Below are positions 10,291 through 19,783 of a stretch of DNA of 64,000 nucleotides, piece by piece; the stretch's first letter is position 1, and the number at the start of each line of letters is the position of its first letter. The DNA comes from Rickettsiales bacterium. Its GTDB lineage: Bacteria; Bacteroidota; Bacteroidia; Cytophagales; Cyclobacteriaceae. The stretch spans positions 79,983-143,982 of the forward strand of contig PBTY01000055.1 of NCBI GenBank assembly GCA_002729235.1, given 5' to 3'. Made by a program: the position numbers and the translations under genes. The notes under the pieces were generated by a model. The model did not search any database. It had not been told where the DNA came from and saw only the letters and a list, made by a program, of their open reading frames with translations.

Positions 10291-11658
10291 TTATTTTCCA
10301 GTATAGTTAAAGGGAGTGATTTGCATCAATTCTTCCTTGATCTCTTCACTTACATCCAATCCGGAAATGAAGGTGTGCAACGTGTCCTTGGTGATTTTGT
10401 CTCCAGTTCTTGTCAAAGCTTTAAGTGCTTCATAAGGATTGGGATATGCCTCTCTTCTCAAGATCGTCTGGATAGCTTCTGCCGCGACTGCCCAGTTGTC
10501 ATCCAGGTCTTTGCGGATTGCTTCTTCATTAACTTCCAGCTTATTAATCCCTTTCTTTAAAGATGCCAAGGCTATTAGAGTGTGTGAAAAAGGAACTCCA
10601 ACATTTCGGAGTACCGTGGAGTCTGTAAGGTCTCTTTGAAGTCTTGAGATTGGAAGTTTTGCACTTAAATGTTCAAAAAAGGCGTTTGCGATTCCCAAAT
10701 TTCCTTCAGCGTTCTCAAAGTCAATTGGATTCACTTTGTGAGGCATCGCAGATGAACCAACTTCATTTGGATTGATTTTTTGTTTGAAGTAATTCATGGC
10801 AACATACTGCCACACATCCTTACTAAAATCAAGAAGAATAGTATTGATTCGTTTGATCACATCGAATAAGGCAGCAAAGTGATCGTAATGTTCAATCTGA
10901 GTAGTTGGAAAACTTCTAGTCAATCCTAGCTTTTCACTGACGAATTGATTGCCAAACGCATGCCAATCATGATCAGGATAAGCCACAAAATGTGCATTGA
11001 AGTTACCCGTAGCTCCTCCAAATTTTGCAGCATAGATGATTTGATCCAGCTGCTCCATTTGACCTGAAAGTCTGCTTACGAAAACTTCAATTTCTTTACC
11101 TAGTCGGGTAGGAGAAGCAGGTTGCCCATGAGTCTTTGCTAGCATAGGAATAGCATCCCATTTTTTAGACACTGACTCAATTAAGGCATTGATTTCCTTC
11201 AAAAAAGGAATGAATACTTCCTCCAATGCATCTTTAGTTGACAAGGGGATGGAAGTGTTGTTGATGTCTTGTGAAGTCAATCCAAAATGGATGAATTCCT
11301 TGAATTCTGAAAGGCTTAGTTTATCAAATTGTTCTTTGATGAAGTACTCAACAGCTTTTACGTCATGGTTAGTTACTTTCTCTATGTCTTTGATTTTTAG
11401 CGCATCCTCTTCTGAAAAATCCTCATAGATCGCTTTCAATTGATCAAATACATCATGGTTCACTTCCTTCAATTGAGGAAGTGGAATTTCGCACAAGGCG
11501 ATGAAGTACAGCACTTCAACTTTTACGCGATATTTAATCAAAGCATACTCAGAAAAGTATGGAGCAAGAGAAGCTACTTTACTTCTATATCTACCATCTA
11601 CCGGAGAAATTGCTGTGAGGTCGTTTAACTGCATGACGTTCTTTTTTTGGAGGTGCAA
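10291..11658 (-). CDS. purB: Adenylosuccinate lyase
   Basis: LTAISPVDGRYRSKV, GSSAMPHKVNPIDFENAEGN signature; likely start at MQLNDL. Confidence 0.96.
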   Translation of the reverse strand: MHLQKKNVMQLNDLTAISPVDGRYRSKVASLAPYFSEYALIKYRVKVEVLYFIALCEIPLPQLKEVNHDVFDQLKAIYEDFSEEDALKIKDIEKVTNHDVKAVEYFIKEQFDKLSLSEFKEFIHFGLTSQDINNTSIPLSTKDALEEVFIPFLKEINALIESVSKKWDAIPMLAKTHGQPASPTRLGKEIEVFVSRLSGQMEQLDQIIYAAKFGGATGNFNAHFVAYPDHDWHAFGNQFVSEKLGLTRSFPTTQIEHYDHFAALFDVIKRINTILLDFSKDVWQYVAMNYFKQKINPNEVGSSAMPHKVNPIDFENAEGNLGIANAFFEHLSAKLPISRLQRDLTDSTVLRNVGVPFSHTLIALASLKKGINKLEVNEEAIRKDLDDNWAVAAEAIQTILRREAYPNPYEALKALTRTGDKITKDTLHTFISGLDVSEEIKEELMQITPFNYTGK

Positions 11659-11735
11659 AAATAGCTGTTTAATATAAACTTGTGTGCCAAAGCAAGGAGA
11701 TTTACCTTTGCACGACTTTAAAAAACACAGGAAAT

Positions 11736-12836
11736 ATGGCCTTCGGATTTTTCAAGAAAAAGAAGAAAGAAATTGAGACAGATAGTAGATACCAGAAACT
11801 GACCATAAAGGAAGTAGTAAACATTGCTGAGGAGGCTGTAAACCTGGTTTTTGAAAAGCCAGAGAATGCCTTTACCTACAAGCCAGGTCAATTTTTGACG
11901 CTTATCAGAGAAATCGAAGGAAAGAAAGTAAGACGTGCTTATTCTTTGTGTTCCAGCCCATTCATTGACGAATACCCAGCAGTGACTGTTAAGCGTGTTC
12001 CTGGCGGTATCATGTCCAACTACCTGAACGAATCTGTGAAAGCAGGTGATGTGATTGAAATCATGGAGCCAATGGGCATGTTTACCACAGAGTTTGATGC
12101 AAGCAATTCTCGTCATGTGGTATTCCTGGGTGGTGGTAGCGGAATTACGCCATTATACTCATTACTTCGTTCTATCTTATTGAAAGAGCCAAATAGCAAG
12201 GTTTCTCTAGTGTATGGAAATAGATCTAAGGACTATATTGTATTCCGTGAGGCTCTTGAAGAATTGAAAAAGTCAGAAGGTGATCGTTTCCAATTAGTTC
12301 ATATTTTGGAAGAGAACGATGGGTATGCAGAACACTCAGGAAGACCAACTGCTGAGGTCATGAAATCTATCATAGATGGACTAGGTGTAGATGCCTCCAC
12401 AGAGTTTTTTATCTGTGGACCAGAGCCAATGATGAATATTGCCAACGAAGGTCTGGGGTTATTGGGAATCGCTCCTGATAAAATCAGAATGGAGAGCTTC
12501 GATGCTGGAAAAACTTCACCATCGGTGGTTGTTGAAGAAAGCACTTCTTCTTCATCTTTTGACAAGAGTGAAGTGACCATCCTTTTAGGTAGTGAAGAAC
12601 ATGTTATCCAGGTTGGGCCCAACGAAACAATCCTTGATGCAGGACTGGATCAGGATATCGATATGCCATATTCTTGTCAGAGTGGTCTATGTACTGCTTG
12701 TAGAGCAAAATGCCATGAAGGTAAGATCGATCAGGAGGATGCTCACGGGGTGAGTAAATCGGAGCAGGAAGAAGGATATGTCCTGCTTTGTGTAGGAAAA
12801 CCTTTGTCTGACAAAATCAAAGTGGAGATAGGTTAA
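11736..12836 (+). CDS. Ferredoxin/flavodoxin-NADP reductase with C-terminal 2Fe-2S domain (PaaE/Hmp-like)
   Basis: RRAYSLCSSP FAD motif, GGGSGITPLYSLL, CGPEPMM, C-terminal CQSGLCTACRAKC; ATG at 11736 preferred over the listed 11682. Confidence 0.92.
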   Translation: MAFGFFKKKKKEIETDSRYQKLTIKEVVNIAEEAVNLVFEKPENAFTYKPGQFLTLIREIEGKKVRRAYSLCSSPFIDEYPAVTVKRVPGGIMSNYLNESVKAGDVIEIMEPMGMFTTEFDASNSRHVVFLGGGSGITPLYSLLRSILLKEPNSKVSLVYGNRSKDYIVFREALEELKKSEGDRFQLVHILEENDGYAEHSGRPTAEVMKSIIDGLGVDASTEFFICGPEPMMNIANEGLGLLGIAPDKIRMESFDAGKTSPSVVVEESTSSSSFDKSEVTILLGSEEHVIQVGPNETILDAGLDQDIDMPYSCQSGLCTACRAKCHEGKIDQEDAHGVSKSEQEEGYVLLCVGKPLSDKIKVEIG

Positions 12837-13000
12837 CTATCCTTGTTTTTCTTGGGCAATCGTCCTGTCTCTTTCAGGGCTTTGTGAATCATCCATTCTA
12901 ATTGACCATTGGTGCTGCGAAATTCGTCCGCAGCCCATTTCTCAATTGCCTTGAATGTTTCTTCGTCCATTCTTAATACAAATGGTTTTTTCTTAGCCAT
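12833..13000 (-). CDS. Arc-like/ribbon-helix-helix DNA-binding protein (55 aa)
   Basis: Manual translation MAKKKPFVLRMDEETFKAIEKWAADEFRSTNGQLEWMIHKALKETGRLPKKNKDS*; absent from supplied ORF track because it is short; resembles Arc family (short basic N-terminal strand then two helices). Confidence 0.82.
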   Translation of the reverse strand: MAKKKPFVLRMDEETFKAIEKWAADEFRSTNGQLEWMIHKALKETGRLPKKNKDS

Positions 13001-13003
13001 ATC

Positions 13004-13543
13004 CTAGTATTCGTTCCAGCTTTCTTTCAGCTGTTCGATTGCTTTTTTGAGTTCTTCAGGCTTCTGGGTTCCAAGCAATAATTTATCTCCATTGCTCAAA
13101 ACTAATTGCAGTCCCCATGATCCTTTGATGTTAAATGCTTTCCCGTTTCGAGGACTGATTCTGTAACCCCAACCCCCATACTCCATGATTGGTTTGTATT
13201 TTCTCACCTCAAGTGATTGAATATCGTTTTTGGAGATGGTTTTTTGTGAGCTGACGAATGGAAAGTAGGAATAATAGAGGTTGCCGGCATCAATTTCGAT
13301 AACTAAACTCATGGTGGTGAATAACCAGTGAATTCCTCCAAGGATGATAAAAGTGATTGCTGCTGTAATCAGCAATGCTGTATCACTCATGGGGCTGGTG
13401 CCCCATGGTTTTCCATTGATTATCTGAACACTAATTCCATAAGCCAATCCACCTAGTATGGTCAGCGCTATCGCCAATTCGAGCCAATAGAAGAAAGTGT
13501 TTTTAAAGCTTTGCTTTTCAGTATAGATTAATTTTCCTTTCAT
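13004..13543 (-). CDS. Hypothetical membrane protein with two TM segments, PH-like C-terminus
   Basis: Hydrophobic segments near N-terminus; sits between RHH and SPFH genes. Confidence 0.7.
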   Translation of the reverse strand: MKGKLIYTEKQSFKNTFFYWLELAIALTILGGLAYGISVQIINGKPWGTSPMSDTALLITAAITFIILGGIHWLFTTMSLVIEIDAGNLYYSYFPFVSSQKTISKNDIQSLEVRKYKPIMEYGGWGYRISPRNGKAFNIKGSWGLQLVLSNGDKLLLGTQKPEELKKAIEQLKESWNEY

Positions 13544-13554
13544 GGCATTAAAAT

Positions 13555-14412
13555 TTAGTGGTGAAGTGTTCCTGAGTTGACCACCGGAGCAACGTCTTTA
13601 TCAGCACACAAAACGACCATCAGATTGCTTACCATAGCAGCCTTCTTTTCCTCATCCAAATCGATTAATTGTTTTTGATTGATTTCATGTAGCGCCATTT
13701 CCACCATGCTAACTGCTCCTTCCACGATTTTGTGTCGTGCTGCTACGATTGCTGTAGCTTGCTGTCTTCTTAGCATAGCTCCAGCGATCTCTTCTGCATA
13801 GGCCAGGTAGCCAATCCTTGCTTCCAGGATTTCAATTCCAGCAATTGCAAGTCGCTCTTCAATTTCTCTTTCCAAATGCTCATTTACAGAGTCTAGACCG
13901 GACCTGAGAGTGACTTCAGCTTGTTCGTCATCAAAATTATCATATGGATAGCTTCCTGCTAGTTTTCTTACAGCCGCATCCGTTTGTACCCTTACAAAGT
14001 TCTCATAGTCATCCACTTCAAAAGCGGCGGAGAACGTATCTCTCACTCGCCAAACCAAGATCACGGAGATTAAAATTGGATTACCAATATGATCATTCAC
14101 TTTTACACGCTCACTATCAAAATTTCTAGCTCTCAGTGAAATCTTCTTTTTGTAATAGAATGGGTTGACCCAAAAGAAGCCATTCTCTTTCACGGTACCC
14201 TTGTATTTTCCGAACAAGACCAGAACTCTTGATCCATTGGGATTCACGAAAAAGAAACCTGGAGCCATAACGATTCCTATTAGAAAAGTGAATCCAAAAA
14301 AGGCTTGCTTGCTAGCAACAAGTAATGCGACAGAACCAAAAATGAGCATCAAACATATAGTTAATGCAACATATCCGGACATTGGTGAATAGGATTTTTC
14401 TTGTGATTGCAT
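13555..14412 (-). CDS. SPFH/Band 7/prohibitin domain membrane protein
   Basis: N-terminal TM pair, VLVLFGKYKGTVKENGFFWVNPF..., VRVQTDAAVRKLAGSYPYDN, coiled-coil ERLAIAGIEILEARIGYLAYAEEIAGAMLRRQQATAIVAAR. Confidence 0.92.
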   Translation of the reverse strand: MQSQEKSYSPMSGYVALTICLMLIFGSVALLVASKQAFFGFTFLIGIVMAPGFFFVNPNGSRVLVLFGKYKGTVKENGFFWVNPFYYKKKISLRARNFDSERVKVNDHIGNPILISVILVWRVRDTFSAAFEVDDYENFVRVQTDAAVRKLAGSYPYDNFDDEQAEVTLRSGLDSVNEHLEREIEERLAIAGIEILEARIGYLAYAEEIAGAMLRRQQATAIVAARHKIVEGAVSMVEMALHEINQKQLIDLDEEKKAAMVSNLMVVLCADKDVAPVVNSGTLHH

Positions 14413-14443
14413 GACTGGAGAGTTTAGTTAAATTAAAGTGATA

Positions 14444-14463
14444 TTAAAATGATATCATATTAA
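14444..14463. promoter_or_regulatory. Candidate operator: near-perfect 20-bp palindrome upstream of SPFH-RHH operon
   Basis: TTAA-a-ATGATATCAT-a-TTAA, 32 bp upstream of the SPFH start; TGATATTA at 14439 and TGATATCA at 14450 are 11 bp apart. Confidence 0.5.
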
Positions 14464-14538
14464 ATTACGAATAATCTATTCAAAAGGTTATAATGGATTT
14501 GTGATTAGTTTTGGGCGAAAGAACAATTAGGGTTCATT

Positions 14539-15030
14539 ATGTCTGGACAATACAATCGATGGGAACGGTTTTACAACCAAGTAAATTTGTGGTTCAATGG
14601 AACAGTTGCATTATCCATAATTCCATTTGGGCTGGCTTTTTTAGATACCCAGAGTGAATTTCCAGGTCCACCACTGGTGGTGGAATCTGTGACGAATATT
14701 CTTCAAGTCACATTTACACTAATTGCTGCTTTCTTGGTTTGGCTGGGTTTGACTCGATCTAAAAAACAATTGGCGCAGATTGACGATAAAGAAATTGCTG
14801 AAAAGCTTCAGAGTTACCTATCCATCAAAGTAAAATCATTTCTGATATTAGAACTGGCCGCTGTCCTAGGAGTTATTGGACTCTACCTTACCAAAAACCA
14901 GTTGTTTACTGGCTTGTATTTGGCAGTGATGTTTGTATTTAGTCTTACCCGACCAACTTTTGAGAAAATAGCGGGAGATATTCGAGTAAGTCAGAAGGCT
15001 TTAACAGAATGGGGAAAAGATCAACCCTGA
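14539..15030 (+). CDS. Hypothetical membrane protein
   Basis: ORF with several hydrophobic segments; own terminator downstream. Confidence 0.7.
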   Translation: MSGQYNRWERFYNQVNLWFNGTVALSIIPFGLAFLDTQSEFPGPPLVVESVTNILQVTFTLIAAFLVWLGLTRSKKQLAQIDDKEIAEKLQSYLSIKVKSFLILELAAVLGVIGLYLTKNQLFTGLYLAVMFVFSLTRPTFEKIAGDIRVSQKALTEWGKDQP

Positions 15031-15040
15031 TATAATAAAA

Positions 15041-15061
15041 AAGGCTGCCGAGGGCAGCCTT
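15041..15061. terminator. Intrinsic terminator hairpin between convergent genes
   Basis: AAGGCTGCC-GAG-GGCAGCCTT, A-tract upstream so functional T-tract on minus strand. Confidence 0.75.
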
Positions 15062-15080
15062 CCTGTTGTTATGCTAACAT

Positions 15081-16190
15081 TTACAGAGTAATACCTACGG
15101 TGATGGCGTTCATGCCATTACTGCCAGCTGGGCCTCTATCACCTGCGAAGACATTGTTTAAGTCATACATCGCAAACAAGTCCAATCCTTTGTAGCCTAC
15201 CTGAGCTCTTACACCATATCTAAAATTCTCTAGATAGTAATTTCCTTTTTCTTTGTCCTTTTGCTTTTTACCATCCTCGCGATAGACGAACTTAGTGTTT
15301 CCTCCAATTCGATATCCTGCATATCCACCAACACCGAATCTGATTCCTTGTTTCTTGTAGGTTCTGAAGCTAACGCTACCTCTTTCCAGGTTTTTTACTT
15401 TTTTCTTTCCTTTGGCAAAGTCTAGCATCGGTACGAATGATACATTTACATAAGGTGCAGTTAATCTGCTTTTGATTCCACTGATGTCAGGGTTCGTTAC
15501 TTGTACGTCATTGAATTCAATGAAGTCATCTCCTTTTTCAATTATTCTGTTCGGATCTTCCATTTTCCAGTTGTACCAGCTAAATCCAAATCCCCACTCC
15601 ATAAATAAGGGGCCTGTAACCCATGTTCTATTGGTGCTATTTAGTGCAATGTACCAGCTTCCCCATGGTTTTACGGTGTATGGCTGTCCCTCAGCGTCAG
15701 GAAATTCGCCATCATCCAGCCAATTATTCATCCCGATATCTACATTAAAGTGATGGTCGGTTCTGTCTATTGATTTTTCCTCGTAGTTGTATCTTCTTAC
15801 AGGGATGTCATCATCAAATTCATCTTCCAACTCATCCCAGTCGTCTGCATCTACCATAAGCTCCAGGTTGCCAATTTTGATTCTGGTTTTCACCTCACCA
15901 TCGCCAATAATCAAGGTGGTGTCCTTCATGTATTTGTTACCGTCTTTATCCCGTAACTCCACCTTCTCTATTTTCTTGGAATCGAGCGCTTTATTAAGGT
16001 CTGCTATCATTCGATTGATATCGTATTGTTGCAAGTCCTTCAAGGCTTCCTTGTCCTCTGTGTAGATTAAAATCTTGCTCTTATTGCTGAGTTCGATGAC
16101 TACAGTATCTCCCTGACTGTCCGATGCTTGTGTGGCCTTTGGTATAGCAACCAGGGCTATAGCCAAAAGAGTGGTTATTATCGCTTTCAT
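15081..16190 (-). CDS. Hypothetical outer membrane beta-barrel protein
   Basis: Signal peptide; alternating C-terminal strands; terminal aromatic/hydrophobic pattern. Confidence 0.65.
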   Translation of the reverse strand: MKAIITTLLAIALVAIPKATQASDSQGDTVVIELSNKSKILIYTEDKEALKDLQQYDINRMIADLNKALDSKKIEKVELRDKDGNKYMKDTTLIIGDGEVKTRIKIGNLELMVDADDWDELEDEFDDDIPVRRYNYEEKSIDRTDHHFNVDIGMNNWLDDGEFPDAEGQPYTVKPWGSWYIALNSTNRTWVTGPLFMEWGFGFSWYNWKMEDPNRIIEKGDDFIEFNDVQVTNPDISGIKSRLTAPYVNVSFVPMLDFAKGKKKVKNLERGSVSFRTYKKQGIRFGVGGYAGYRIGGNTKFVYREDGKKQKDKEKGNYYLENFRYGVRAQVGYKGLDLFAMYDLNNVFAGDRGPAGSNGMNAITVGITL

Positions 16191-16208
16191 GATCCTTTTA
16201 TTTTGAGT

Positions 16209-16850
16209 TTAGTTTCTGCTAAATATATTGTCCTTGGCGTCTCTTATGTCTGCTAGTATATCTACTGGAGACGCTTCTTTGGTAATTGTATTGAAGAATT
16301 CACCTAGTTTCTTTTTCTTGTCCACCGGTTCGTTTTCCGCGATGTAAGTGATTTTCACGGTTGGCTTTTCTATTTTGATAATGTCAAAGTCATAGTTAAA
16401 TCGTACTTCAGGTAATTCACTAAAATTCATTTCTTCGATAGCCACCATATGAATGGTCTCCATTTGGGTGATAAGAACTTGTTCTTCTTTCTCGGTTTTT
16501 ACCACGATTGGAGTCGTTGTTACCGATTTAGGAGTACTATTTTTAACTAGTTGACTAGCCACCCTTACACCATCTACTGGTATTTCAATTTTCTCCGGAG
16601 ATAATACCTGTTGTGGGAAATCTATTGAAGAAATCATGTTACCTGAGTAATTCTGCTCAACCTGGTAGTTTCTTACAATGATCGTTGCAGTGATCATCAG
16701 GATGATAGCTGCTGCAATACTCATTGGTATCCAGGCTATTTTTTTCTTTTTAGCGAGTTGACTTTGCACAGCACTCCAGCTTTCTGCCTTTGGTGTGACC
16801 TCATATTGGTCAATGCCTTCTCTAAATAGTCTGTCTAAATTATTTGCCAT
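16209..16850 (-). CDS. Putative anti-sigma factor-like membrane protein
   Basis: Single TM segment, overlaps the preceding ECF sigma gene; N-terminal cytoplasmic region. Confidence 0.65.
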   Translation of the reverse strand: MANNLDRLFREGIDQYEVTPKAESWSAVQSQLAKKKKIAWIPMSIAAAIILMITATIIVRNYQVEQNYSGNMISSIDFPQQVLSPEKIEIPVDGVRVASQLVKNSTPKSVTTTPIVVKTEKEEQVLITQMETIHMVAIEEMNFSELPEVRFNYDFDIIKIEKPTVKITYIAENEPVDKKKKLGEFFNTITKEASPVDILADIRDAKDNIFSRN

Positions 16851-17436
16851 GACTATGATCTTTTAATTCTTTGTTCTGTAATTCTACCAGTCGTCCTTGT
16901 AAGAATTTTCTGGCTCTACTTAGCTGAGACTTGGAAGTATTCTCATTAATACCCAGGGTCTCGGCAATTTCTTTATGATTATAACCTTCTATAGCGTAGA
17001 GGTTAAAAACAGTTCTATATCCAACTGGTAATTCAGCTATCAGATTCATCAAATCCTGTGCCTCCAGTGTATTCTCCAGTGTTTGATAGTTAGGTTCGAA
17101 TTCGGCTTGCTCCACATCCACTTCAAGGGACATGTTTTTGTTCTTCCGAATGTACATTAGCGATTCATTCACCATCACTCGTCTTACCCAGCCCTCCAGG
17201 CTTCCTTCGCCCGAATATTGATCCAATTTTTCAAACACTTTCACCATTCCACCGATCATCACATGCTCTGCTTCTTCACGATCATGTATGTATCGGATAC
17301 ATACTCCCAACATCTTTGGTGCGAATCGCTCATAGAAAGCTCGTTGTGCACTGGATTTGCCTTTTCGGCATCCTTGCAGCAGAGCTTCTTCTGAATTCGA
17401 TTTGTTGATTCGCAACATGTTTAAGTTGGTTTTCAT
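16840..17436 (-). CDS. ECF RNA polymerase sigma factor
   Basis: Sigma-70 r2 (RYIHDREEAEHVM) and r4 (ELPVGYRTVFNLYAIEGYNHKEIAETLGINENTSKSQLSRAR). Confidence 0.92.
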   Translation of the reverse strand: MKTNLNMLRINKSNSEEALLQGCRKGKSSAQRAFYERFAPKMLGVCIRYIHDREEAEHVMIGGMVKVFEKLDQYSGEGSLEGWVRRVMVNESLMYIRKNKNMSLEVDVEQAEFEPNYQTLENTLEAQDLMNLIAELPVGYRTVFNLYAIEGYNHKEIAETLGINENTSKSQLSRARKFLQGRLVELQNKELKDHSHGK

Positions 17437-17511
17437 GAGGAAGATGCACGAGTGCGTCAGGAAGTTGCGTGAGTATTGAAAATTTTTCTAAAAAGTTTTC
17501 AGTAAAAGTAG

Positions 17512-18504
17512 CTAATGACGAGCTTTTTTGAGTCTCATGGCCTGAATAAGCCATTTTGGTACTTTTTTGTGAGGTGATTTATTTTTCAAATTAATGATAA
17601 TTCCTAGATTTTTAAAGATAGGAATGCGGTGAGTTTCTACCATTTCGATGAGGTAGCCATCAGGATCCTCCAAGTACCCCCAATATCCATAGGCATCACC
17701 CATCCGGAAGTTTTCATCAGATAATATGGTAAAAGGTGAAATTTCTGAGAAGTATTTCACCCACGATTTCAAATTGAAAACATCAAAACATAGATGAATG
17801 AAACCAGGATCCCCCCAGTACCTATTCTCAAAGATTTTTCTGGCATTTCTGTCTTTCCGCTGGATCAAAACGATCTCATTATGACCAAAGAAAGCTCCGA
17901 ATCTGCCATTTGATTTGATGGTGGACGAAAGAGTGCACTCAAGAGTGAGATCTGTTTCTGACTGATGGGTTAGGGAATAACCGAAGTGTTGATAAAAGAT
18001 TAGTGACGTATCCAGGTCTGACACTCCAATTGTGCACCCCTTAACTCCAGTAGAAATGGCACTGGAATGAAGCAAGGCGTCTTCTTTAATATGAATGATG
18101 TTTTGGAATGGATCCATTATGGAAATCTCCCTCTGACTGATTGCGGAGTGCTCGATTTTCAATCGGTCAAGATGGCGCATGAATTCCTTCAGATCGCAAC
18201 TAAGCAGTGTGATGTAATTAATTCCCAGATCACCCCTCTGGATAGGTTTTTCTATATATTGAGGTGGATGCTCGGTATGCTGCCATAGCTCAAATCCACC
18301 TCCACCATGTTTGTTGATTAAAATGACGGCAGATTTGTTTCTAGATCTACCTCCCATATAAGGTGCCATATGTGTGGCTGGGTGATGGTCTTCCAGTACT
18401 TTGATGTTGGCCAATAACACCCTGGCATACCACTTCTCTGCTTCTACAATATCTGTAACCCCAATTCCAACTTGCTGAATGCCATAAAGAAGTTTATCCG
18501 CCAT
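17512..18504 (-). CDS. VOC/glyoxalase family protein with two domains
   Basis: LYGIQQVGIGVTDIVEAEKWYARVL, GYWGYLEDPDGYLIEMVE; start moved to MADKLLYG. Confidence 0.85.
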   Translation of the reverse strand: MADKLLYGIQQVGIGVTDIVEAEKWYARVLLANIKVLEDHHPATHMAPYMGGRSRNKSAVILINKHGGGGFELWQHTEHPPQYIEKPIQRGDLGINYITLLSCDLKEFMRHLDRLKIEHSAISQREISIMDPFQNIIHIKEDALLHSSAISTGVKGCTIGVSDLDTSLIFYQHFGYSLTHQSETDLTLECTLSSTIKSNGRFGAFFGHNEIVLIQRKDRNARKIFENRYWGDPGFIHLCFDVFNLKSWVKYFSEISPFTILSDENFRMGDAYGYWGYLEDPDGYLIEMVETHRIPIFKNLGIIINLKNKSPHKKVPKWLIQAMRLKKARH

Positions 18505-18655
18505 TATTAAAGCTACTTTTTTAGTAGTAAGATATAGACAGGTCATTTAGTTTAAAATTCACTTCAATGCCACCTTTTAATATCTGTGGAAAATTAATCC
18601 CAAGATTAATCGCAATTCATTCGACCATTCCCACCAATTCAATTAATTTTCCGTC

Positions 18656-19783
18656 GTGGAAAGTTTCGTAGTATCGGCACGGAAATACAGACCGCTTGGG
18701 TTTGATGAGGTAGTAGGCCAGGAGCATATTACTACCACATTAAAGAACGCCATTGATAACAATCATTTGGCGCAGGCACTCTTATTTTGTGGTCCTAGAG
18801 GTGTCGGTAAAACCACTTGTGCTCGAATCATGGCTAGAATGGTCAATGGGTTCGAAGCAGAAAATGGTGAAGCTGCTGCGAATAATTTCAACATCTATGA
18901 ATTAGATGCCGCTTCCAATAACTCTGTGGATGATATCAGAAATCTGATTGATCAGGTTAGGTATCCACCTCAGCAAGGAAAATACAAAGTCTATATCATA
19001 GATGAGGTTCACATGCTATCCACTCAGGCCTTCAATGCTTTTTTGAAGACTTTGGAAGAACCGCCTTCTTATGCCATTTTCATTCTGGCAACCACGGAAA
19101 AGCATAAAGTAATACCTACTATTCTCTCAAGATGTCAGATTTATGATTTCAATAGAATTGAGATCAATGACATGGTAGTGCAATTGCAAAAAATTGCTGA
19201 AAAAGAAGGAGTAGATGCAGAACCAGAAGCATTGCATTTGATTGCCCAAAAAGCGGATGGTGCTATGCGAGATGCTCTGTCTATCTTTGATTTGATCGTA
19301 ACCTTCTCTTCTGATAGCAAGGTTACATACCAAAATACGATCAAGAATCTTCATATTCTTGATTATGATTATTACTTCAAACTTGGTGATTTCTTCGCTG
19401 CAGAAGATATGTCAGGTGCGTTGTTGCTATTTGATGAAATTCTCAGAAATGGATTTGATGGGCATAATTTCCTTGTGGGTCTACAGGAGCATTTCAGGAA
19501 TTTACTAGTTTGTAAAAATCCAAATACACTGAAGTTGATGGAAGTTCCTGAGAATTCTATGGATAAGTACCAGGAGCAAGCAAATGCATTGAGTAGTTCT
19601 TATCTATTAACTGGTTTGAATTTGATGAATCAGGTGGACTTGAACTACAAGCAAAGCAAAAACCAGCGGTTGCATGTGGAGCTTTGCCTAATGAAGCTTT
19701 CGCAACTAAATAATGCGATAAAACTAAGTCAGTTTGGCGGCTCCAATGGTGATGGGGCAAAAAAAAAAGTAGCGGTGAATTAA
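18656..19783 (+). CDS. dnaX: DNA polymerase III subunit gamma (DnaX, in-frame product)
   Basis: VVSARKYRPLGFDEVVGQEHITTTLKNAI, CGPRGVGKTTCARI, YIIDEVHML, TILSRCQ; GTG start. Confidence 0.95.
   Translation: MESFVVSARKYRPLGFDEVVGQEHITTTLKNAIDNNHLAQALLFCGPRGVGKTTCARIMARMVNGFEAENGEAAANNFNIYELDAASNNSVDDIRNLIDQVRYPPQQGKYKVYIIDEVHMLSTQAFNAFLKTLEEPPSYAIFILATTEKHKVIPTILSRCQIYDFNRIEINDMVVQLQKIAEKEGVDAEPEALHLIAQKADGAMRDALSIFDLIVTFSSDSKVTYQNTIKNLHILDYDYYFKLGDFFAAEDMSGALLLFDEILRNGFDGHNFLVGLQEHFRNLLVCKNPNTLKLMEVPENSMDKYQEQANALSSSYLLTGLNLMNQVDLNYKQSKNQRLHVELCLMKLSQLNNAIKLSQFGGSNGDGAKKKVAVN

Noticed and set aside
12299-12622. 107-aa minus-strand ORF inside the reductase gene
   Set aside because: Antisense shadow of a conserved flavin reductase.
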